Assembly: GCA_958448375.1 (NCBI GenBank)
Contig: CAUDDU010000015.1
Span: forward strand, 1 to 10,256
Direction: 5' to 3'
Length of the DNA: 10,256 bases
Source of the DNA: an uncultured Collinsella sp.
Lineage (GTDB): Bacteria > Actinomycetota > Coriobacteriia > Coriobacteriales > Coriobacteriaceae
Part shown: positions 6,138 through 10,256 of the stretch, one piece after another
Layout of the letters: each line of letters starts with the position of its first letter
Position numbering within the stretch: the stretch's first letter is position 1
The notes under the pieces: model-generated
Database searches by the model: none
Told to the model about the DNA's origin: nothing
Seen by the model: only the letters and a program-made list of their open reading frames with translations
Position numbers and translations under genes: made by a program

Positions 6138-7217
6138 ATGCTCAGGATCGGTCTTCTTACCAGTGGCGGCGACTGTCAGGCGCTCAACGCCACCATGCGC
6201 GGCATCGTCAAAACGCTTATGACCAATAGCGAAGAACCTATCGAGATCTATGGTTTTGAGGACGGCTACCAGGGCCTTATCTACAGCAGGTTCCGCGTCA
6301 TGACGCCCGCCGATTTTAGCGGAATCCTCACCCGCGGCGGCACCATCCTGGGCACGAGCCGCACGCCGTTCAAGCGTCTGGATACCCCCGAGGCCGATGG
6401 TGTCGAGAAGGTGCCGGCGATGGTCCACACCTATCACAAGCTGCAGCTCGACTGCCTGTTTATGCTGGGCGGTAACGGCTCCACCAAGACCGCCAACCGC
6501 CTGCGCGAAGAGGGCCTCAACGTTATCGCCCTGCCCAAGACCATCGATAACGACACATGGGGCACCGAGCTGACGTTTGGCTTTACGAGCGCCATCGACG
6601 TCGCCACCAAGTGCATCGACGACATCCACACTACCGCCTCGAGCCACGGCCGCGTGTTTGTCATCGAGATCATGGGCCACAAGGTTGGCTGGATCCCGCT
6701 GTACGCCGGCGTCGCGGGCGGCGCGGATGTCATCTTGATTCCCGAGATCCCCTACGACATGGATAACGTCATCAAGACCATCGAGCATCGCATGGAAACC
6801 GGCAGCCGCTTTACGATTGTAGCCGTCGCCGAGGGCGCTATCTCCAAGGAGGACGCGGCGCTGTCCAAGAAGGAGTACAAGAAAAAGCTCGCCGAGCGCA
6901 CGAGCCCGTCGATCGTCTACGACATCGCCAAGGAGATCGAGGCCAAGACCGGTCGCGAGACCCGCGTCGCCATCCCCGGCCACACGCAGCGCGGCGGCCA
7001 GCCCGACGCCCAGGACCGCATCTTTGCGACCCAGTGCGGCGTCGAGGCGGCTCTCGGCTGCCTACGCGGCGAGTTTGGCTACATGATTGCCCTGCGTGAC
7101 GGCAAGATGTGCCACATGCCGCTCGAGGATGTCGCCGGCAAGCTCAAGTATGTCGATCCCCAGAGCGACCTGGTACGCGAGGCCAAGGCGTTGGGCATCA
7201 GCTTCGGCGACGAATAG
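6138..7217 (+). CDS. pfkA: 6-phosphofructokinase
   Basis: 359-residue cytosolic glycolytic kinase converting fructose 6-phosphate to fructose 1,6-bisphosphate. Phosphate-donor loop: TSGGDCQALNA (8-18), in place of the classical GGDxPGxNA. Donor-selecting motif: GGNGS (111-115). Catalytic block: PKTIDND (133-139) with base D137. Fructose 6-phosphate binding: MGHKVGW (179-185), E232 in AEGA, and GHTQRGGQP (281-289). In this superfamily Gly at the fourth position of GGxG indicates ATP, while Asp indicates pyrophosphate. The Lys of PKTIDND is shared with pyrophosphate and actinobacterial enzymes. ATP is therefore more likely, but not certain. Asn at the third position replaces the usual Mg-binding Asp or Glu; I recall a Gram-positive anaerobe subfamily with GGNG. 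The start is supported by GGAAGGA at 6125-6131. Downstream come long palindromes rather than another gene. Confidence 0.94.
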   Translation: MLRIGLLTSGGDCQALNATMRGIVKTLMTNSEEPIEIYGFEDGYQGLIYSRFRVMTPADFSGILTRGGTILGTSRTPFKRLDTPEADGVEKVPAMVHTYHKLQLDCLFMLGGNGSTKTANRLREEGLNVIALPKTIDNDTWGTELTFGFTSAIDVATKCIDDIHTTASSHGRVFVIEIMGHKVGWIPLYAGVAGGADVILIPEIPYDMDNVIKTIEHRMETGSRFTIVAVAEGAISKEDAALSKKEYKKKLAERTSPSIVYDIAKEIEAKTGRETRVAIPGHTQRGGQPDAQDRIFATQCGVEAALGCLRGEFGYMIALRDGKMCHMPLEDVAGKLKYVDPQSDLVREAKALGISFGDE

Positions 7218-7240
7218 CCTCGGCCGAAATCTATCCCATC

Positions 7241-7337
7241 GGGCCCTCCGACCCCGCCCGACGTATTTCGATTTGGCTCCTCCCTTGACTCCGTCAAAGG
7301 TCGCCAATCGAAATCGTCGGGCGGGGTCGGAGGGTCC
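7241..7337. repeat. 97-nt near-perfect palindrome downstream of pfkA
   Basis: Left arm 7241-7277 and right arm 7303-7337 pair along their whole length, with only two single-base bulges and one G-T wobble. The outer part contains CCCTCCGACCCCGCCCGACG on the left. The 25-nt centre folds again: CCTTGAC (7283-7289) with GTCAAAGG (7293-7300), one bulge. No T tract follows on the + strand. It could end or protect the pfkA transcript, but it is far longer than a usual terminator and looks like a mobile or repeated palindromic element. Confidence 0.85.
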
Positions 7338-7398
7338 TGCGTTTACATACTCGCCGAGGTTATTCGTCTTCTTGCTGCGGGTGCCTGGCCTGAAATTC

Positions 7399-7465
7399 AG
7401 TTGCGGTGAAATAGTTCCTGCTTAGCCCGCAAATGGCTGAATCTAGGAACTATTCCACCGCAACT
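7399..7465. repeat. 67-nt palindrome with 21-bp arms
   Basis: Arms 7399-7419 and 7445-7465 are inverted copies differing at one base (arm content TTGCGGTGAAATAGTTCC against GGAACTATTCCACCGCAA). The 25-nt spacer holds a small inner stem, TTAGCC with GGCTGA (7422-7427, 7435-7440). No T tract is attached on either side. Probably an extragenic palindromic repeat or hairpin RNA; it is unrelated in sequence to its two neighbours. Confidence 0.82.
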
Positions 7466-7518
7466 TACGTATGATCGGAGCGGCTACAGCACAAGCATCG
7501 GCGTTCGTTTGATGGTCC

Positions 7519-7677
7519 GCCACGAAATGGGGCCATCTACTACGTTTAACTCGATGGGGCCAACCATGACCGCCTTTTCGAAAATCGACAGGCCTTCTAC
7601 CTGCGGTTTTGTTTTTTGTTTTCCCGGCATGGTTGAGGGTATCCAATTAAACATAGTAGATAGGACCATTTTGTGGC
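7519..7677. repeat. Degenerate 159-nt inverted repeat
   Basis: Arms 7519-7568 and 7628-7677 match as inverted copies at 38 of 50 positions without gaps. The match includes the uninterrupted blocks ATCTACTA, GTTTAA and AACCATG. The 59-nt centre has a 10-bp perfect palindrome TTTTCGAAAA (7575-7584) and a T-rich run at 7607-7622. The left arm also contains ATGGGGCCA twice (7527-7535, 7554-7562). This looks like an old, decaying inverted-repeat element such as a MITE, or a structured RNA with compensating changes. Confidence 0.75.
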
Positions 7678-7749
7678 ATACGACCCATTCAAGCCCTATC
7701 TCGAAGGCTAAAGAGAGCCTCTCATCCACGCCTGAGAGCGAAAAGCAAA

Positions 7750-7755
7750 TAGAAT
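7750..7755 (+). promoter_or_regulatory. Possible -10 box for the 106-residue gene
   Basis: TAGAAT lies 41 bp before ATG 7796 in an A-rich stretch. No matching -35 hexamer is evident at 16-18 bp upstream. A weak call. Confidence 0.25.
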
Positions 7756-7795
7756 AAAAGGCAAATGAAAAGCCCGTTTGACGAGCGGAGGACAT

Positions 7796-8116
7796 ATGCG
7801 CGACGTAGCCGAAAGCGACTGGAAGCTGTTTAAGAAAACGCTTCCTCAATGGCAAGAACGTTATATGGAAAAGCTCATCGGCCAGTACGTTGAGATACTG
7901 AATGGCGACAGCGAAGCGTCCAGTAGATTTTGGGCACTAGAAGAGAGCCTCAATAGAGACAAGCTGTCCTCAGGCGTAATTGCAAACGACATTCGCCGCA
8001 GCACAATGCACCGCGAGATAGCCAATTTGCTTATCGACAGCGTGATCACCCTTGACGACCTTGACGGTTTTACCGAGGACATTAAGAGCTATGCGCAACA
8101 CTGGATTGGCCAGTAA
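7796..8116 (+). CDS. Small helical protein of unknown function
   Basis: 106 residues, no signal peptide or membrane segment. It begins MRDVAESDWKLFKKTLPQWQERYMEKL and is predicted mostly helical. Features include a conserved-looking GDSEASSRFWALEESLNRDK segment (about 43-62) and an acidic segment ITLDDLDGF (84-92). I recall similar stand-alone small proteins in Clostridia and Coriobacteria, sometimes given misleading names; no function is established. ATG 7796 is chosen because GGAGG (7787-7791) lies 4 nt upstream; an in-frame ATG at 7778 lacks a site. Codons are less GC-biased than in neighbouring genes (e.g. AATAGAGAC, AGTAGATTT), hinting at a different origin or weak expression. It is isolated: preceded by the palindrome cluster, and convergent with the ABC permease gene across a strong hairpin. 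Confidence 0.8.
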   Translation: MRDVAESDWKLFKKTLPQWQERYMEKLIGQYVEILNGDSEASSRFWALEESLNRDKLSSGVIANDIRRSTMHREIANLLIDSVITLDDLDGFTEDIKSYAQHWIGQ

Positions 8117-8149
8117 GAGCACCGAACGACAAACATCCCCAGCAAAACG

Positions 8150-8191
8150 GGGCAAACGCCGGGCCACCTATAGGCTGCCCGGCGTTTGCCC
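8150..8191. terminator. Perfect 15-bp hairpin between convergent genes
   Basis: GGGCAAACGCCGGGC (8150-8164) and GCCCGGCGTTTGCCC (8177-8191) pair without mismatch around a 12-nt loop. On the - strand it is followed by CGTTTTGC, on the + strand by AGATAAAACC. It is placed to end both the 106-residue gene and the ABC permease gene, although the T tracts are short. Its right arm overlaps the conserved TTTGCCC flank of the adjacent repeat copy 3. Confidence 0.8.
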
Positions 8192-8199
8192 AGATAAAA

Positions 8200-8232
8200 C
8201 CTGCCAAAATAAACCTGTCCCTTTTTGGCAGG
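8200..8232 (+). repeat. CCTGCC hairpin repeat, copy 3
   Basis: Identical over 33 nt to copy 1 at 1832-1864, with upstream flank TTTGCCCAGATAAAA starting at 8185. It touches the stop codon of the ABC permease gene (8235-8233 on the - strand). Read on that strand, it is a 10-bp stem followed by TTTTATC, which resembles an intrinsic terminator for the permease gene. Confidence 0.87.
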
Positions 8233-10256
8233 CTACTCGGCGCTCTTGAGGGCGCCGACCATGTCGATCTTGTTGAGCGTTCGGTTGGTGGCGAGGTTGA
8301 CGATAAACGTAAAGCCAAAGGCCAGCAGCACGGCGAGCACGTAGCTCAGTGGCTCGACCTCGACGTCAAAGTACAGCGACGGCATCTGCAAAATGTAGGT
8401 AAAGCTCTCGGCCAGCAAGCCGCCCAGCGGCACGCCCAGCGCAGCGCCGATCGCCGTGAGGATCAACGTCTCCTTGTTGACGTAGTGGTGCACCTCGCCA
8501 CGGCGGAAGCCCAGCACCTTGATGGTCGCCAGCTCGCGCTCGCGCTCGGAGATATTCGTGTTGGACAGCGTAAACACCACCACAAACGATAGGCACGCCG
8601 CCATAAAGGTCACGAGCACCACGACGGAATTGATGATAGTGAAGTTCGCCTCGAAGTTCTGCCAATGTTCAGCCGTGCTCGAGATGGTGAGCCAACCGTC
8701 GCTCTTAAGCTTCTTGCTAAACGCAATCTGATCGGCCGACGAGCCCTTAAGCAGCACAAAGACGCCGTTAAGGCGCGCGCTTCGACCGAACGCGCGCTCA
8801 TAGGTGCCCTGCGTCATGTAAAGCGTGTTGCCCAGATAGTTGAGCGAAATGTCACTGACTTTGACCTTGGCAACATTGAGCGACGAATCCTGGACGTGCG
8901 CCGTATCGCCCGGCTGAATCCCCAGTACCAGCTGTGAACTTTTGCTCAGATACACGTCTCCGTCACGCAAAGACAGCGGTTCTTTGGACTCATCCTCCAG
9001 GCGCACGTAATCGCCCAAGTCACCCGTGCGGTCGTCGGGAATCACGATGAGCTGCACAGTCTCGCTCTTGCCACCAAACGTAAAGGTGACGTTGTCGGTC
9101 ATAATCGGCAGGGTTGAGGTCACGGTCACGTTGGAATCATTGGCCGCGCTGCGCTCATCCAATGCCGCGCACGTCTGCGAAAAATCGTCGGGATTGGCGA
9201 CCGCCAGCAGGTCGTAGCGCGTGATATGCCCGTACTGTTTGGGCGAAAGCGCCACCGACGTGTCACGGATGCCCATACCGCAGATCACGAGCGCTGTGCA
9301 GCCGGCGATACCGAAGATGGTCATAAAGGCGCGCTTTTTGTAGCGGAACAGGTTACGCGCCGCCACCTTGTTTAAGAAGCCCATGCGGCGCCAGATAAAT
9401 CCGATACGCTCGAGCAGAATGCGTGAGCCGGCACGCGGCGCCTTGGGACGCATGAGCGAAGCCGGCGTCTCGGCCATCTCGTGGCGGCAGGCGATAATCG
9501 TGGCGCCCACCACGCCCACGGCAAACAGCGCTACCGACACGAGCGACGACACGATATCGTACGAAAGCAGCATCTGGGGCAGCGAGTACATGTCGTCGAA
9601 CACCGTAAACAGGAACAGCGGCAGGCCCACAAATCCGATGATGTTGCCAAGCACGCCGCCGATCAGACACGCCCACAGCGAGTAGTCCACGTATTTGGAC
9701 AGGATACGCCCACGTGAATAGCCGAGCGCCTTGTACAGGCCAATAAGTGTACGCTCCTCCTCAACCATGCGCGTGGCGGTGGTGAGGCTGATGAGCACAG
9801 CGACGACAAAGAAGATAAATGGGAACACCGTGGCGATGGCCTCGATCGAAGAACTGTCGCTCTCGACGCTCGAGTAGCTTGCGATGTTACCGCGGTCCTG
9901 GATGTACCAGGAGCATTCGCCCAGATCGGAAAGCTCGGCGCGGGCATCGGCAAAATGCTGGTCAGCGGCGGCGCGGCGCTGGTCCAACTCGGCCTGAGCC
10001 TGGACGCGCTCCTCGCTGCCCTCGGCCATACGGTCGATGTTGCCCTGTTCAATCCCAAAGAGCATATTCGCCTCGCGCTCGGCCGTATCCAAGCTTGCCG
10101 GCGTGTCGACCATCAGCTCCTGAGCGCGCGCCTTCTCACGCTCCTCGCGGATCTTCTCTATATTGCCCTTGACCTCATTGATCTTTGCCGCGTAGGCATC
10201 CGAATATGAGTTGAGGCTCTTGGCTCCCTCGACGATCACGTGGACCGCGGAGTAGG
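8233..10256 (-). CDS. ABC transporter permease, FtsX/MacB type (5' part missing)
   Basis: The frame is open to the window edge, so the N-terminal part lies outside; about 674 C-terminal residues are visible. Counting from the GTG at 10239, residues 15-105 are charged and helical (likely coiled coil, extracytoplasmic). An FtsX domain follows with membrane helices near 134-155, 187-212 and 227-251, and the cytoplasmic segment EEERTLIGLYKALGYSRGRI. Another helix lies at about 303-322, then a large extracytoplasmic domain (about 323-535). The second FtsX domain has helices near 537-558, 591-613 and 630-652, with the matching segment ERERELATIKVLGFRRGEV. It would work with a separate ATPase, probably encoded upstream outside the window, to drive envelope-level work such as peptide or lipid export rather than ordinary import. 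Substrate unknown. The GTG is not the true start. Confidence 0.93.
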   Translation of the reverse strand, partial: YSAVHVIVEGAKSLNSYSDAYAAKINEVKGNIEKIREEREKARAQELMVDTPASLDTAEREANMLFGIEQGNIDRMAEGSEERVQAQAELDQRRAAADQHFADARAELSDLGECSWYIQDRGNIASYSSVESDSSSIEAIATVFPFIFFVVAVLISLTTATRMVEEERTLIGLYKALGYSRGRILSKYVDYSLWACLIGGVLGNIIGFVGLPLFLFTVFDDMYSLPQMLLSYDIVSSLVSVALFAVGVVGATIIACRHEMAETPASLMRPKAPRAGSRILLERIGFIWRRMGFLNKVAARNLFRYKKRAFMTIFGIAGCTALVICGMGIRDTSVALSPKQYGHITRYDLLAVANPDDFSQTCAALDERSAANDSNVTVTSTLPIMTDNVTFTFGGKSETVQLIVIPDDRTGDLGDYVRLEDESKEPLSLRDGDVYLSKSSQLVLGIQPGDTAHVQDSSLNVAKVKVSDISLNYLGNTLYMTQGTYERAFGRSARLNGVFVLLKGSSADQIAFSKKLKSDGWLTISSTAEHWQNFEANFTIINSVVVLVTFMAACLSFVVVFTLSNTNISERERELATIKVLGFRRGEVHHYVNKETLILTAIGAALGVPLGGLLAESFTYILQMPSLYFDVEVEPLSYVLAVLLAFGFTFIVNLATNRTLNKIDMVGALKSAE

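Larger units (their letters stand above)
7218..7795. other. Palindrome-rich gene-free stretch
   Basis: 578 bp without a supportable gene. It contains three consecutive long inverted repeats (7241-7337, 7399-7465, 7519-7677), each entered separately, and is visibly richer in A and T after 7500 than the flanking genes. Open frames crossing it on both strands (e.g. 7509-7757 + and 7855-7484 -) encode mutually similar peptides only because the DNA is palindromic. No clear terminator for pfkA other than the first palindrome was seen. Confidence 0.6.

Noticed and set aside
4859..6983. Minus-strand open frames of about 401 and 321 codons opposite the C-N hydrolase and pfkA genes
   Set aside because: Antisense to well-supported enzymes, no recognisable domains, no ribosome binding sites; typical of high-GC DNA.
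7484..7855. A 123-codon minus-strand frame and an 82-codon plus-strand frame (7509-7757) in the palindromic stretch
   Set aside because: The two peptides resemble each other only because the underlying DNA is an inverted repeat; no ribosome binding site or plausible protein domain, and the minus frame runs into the 5' part of the 106-residue gene.
3183..8116. A toxin-antitoxin pair made of the 60-codon ORF and the 106-residue protein
   Set aside because: They are 4.4 kb apart on opposite strands, with no toxin or antitoxin motif in either.
1832..8232. The three 33-nt repeats as a CRISPR remnant
   Set aside because: Copies are separated by kilobases containing intact genes, there is no regular spacing, and no cas gene is present.

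Overview
The window is GC-rich bacterial chromosome, with third codon positions mostly G or C. It is densely packed with housekeeping-type metabolic genes and has short intergenic regions full of strong hairpins. Gene style and content suggest a gut Actinobacterium of the class Coriobacteriia, most likely Collinsella or a close relative. The clues are a SEC-C methionine aminopeptidase, a Clostridia-like linear amide C-N hydrolase and 6-phosphofructokinase, and repeated CCTGCC...GGCAGG extragenic hairpins. The genus is inferred from memory of such genomes, not proven here.

Layout. (1) 30-806 (+): radical SAM protein of the COG0731 type. (2) 862-1749 (+): type I methionine aminopeptidase with an N-terminal SEC-C zinc motif, followed by a strong terminator. 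(3) 1885-2820 (+): D-2-hydroxyacid dehydrogenase, whose leader carries repeat copy 1, followed by hairpins including a strong bidirectional terminator. (4) 2821-3182: non-coding, with repeat copy 2. (5) 4751-3366 (-): M18 aminopeptidase, with a small unrecognised ORF (3365-3183, -) starting exactly after its stop codon. (6) 4913-5998 (+), divergent from the aminopeptidase: N-terminal-nucleophile linear amide C-N hydrolase with a membrane segment. (7) 6138-7217 (+): 6-phosphofructokinase. (8) 7218-7795: a 578-bp gene-free stretch that is largely three consecutive long inverted repeats. (9) 7796-8116 (+): small conserved-looking helical protein of unknown function. (10) 10256-8233 (-): 3' part of a large FtsX/MacB-type ABC transporter permease, convergent with (9) and separated from it by a 15-bp perfect hairpin and repeat copy 3.

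The genes do not form one pathway. Most look like single-gene or two-gene transcription units: N-terminal Met removal, peptide trimming, amide hydrolysis, glycolysis, 2-oxoacid/2-hydroxyacid redox, and envelope export or lipoprotein handling. No phage, CRISPR, rRNA, tRNA or complete insertion sequence is visible.

The least explained content is intergenic. It comprises a three-copy 33-nt hairpin repeat (about 47 nt with its conserved flank), which on the minus strand looks like a terminator, and the run of three unrelated long palindromes downstream of the phosphofructokinase gene. I did not find a convincing new multi-gene system.
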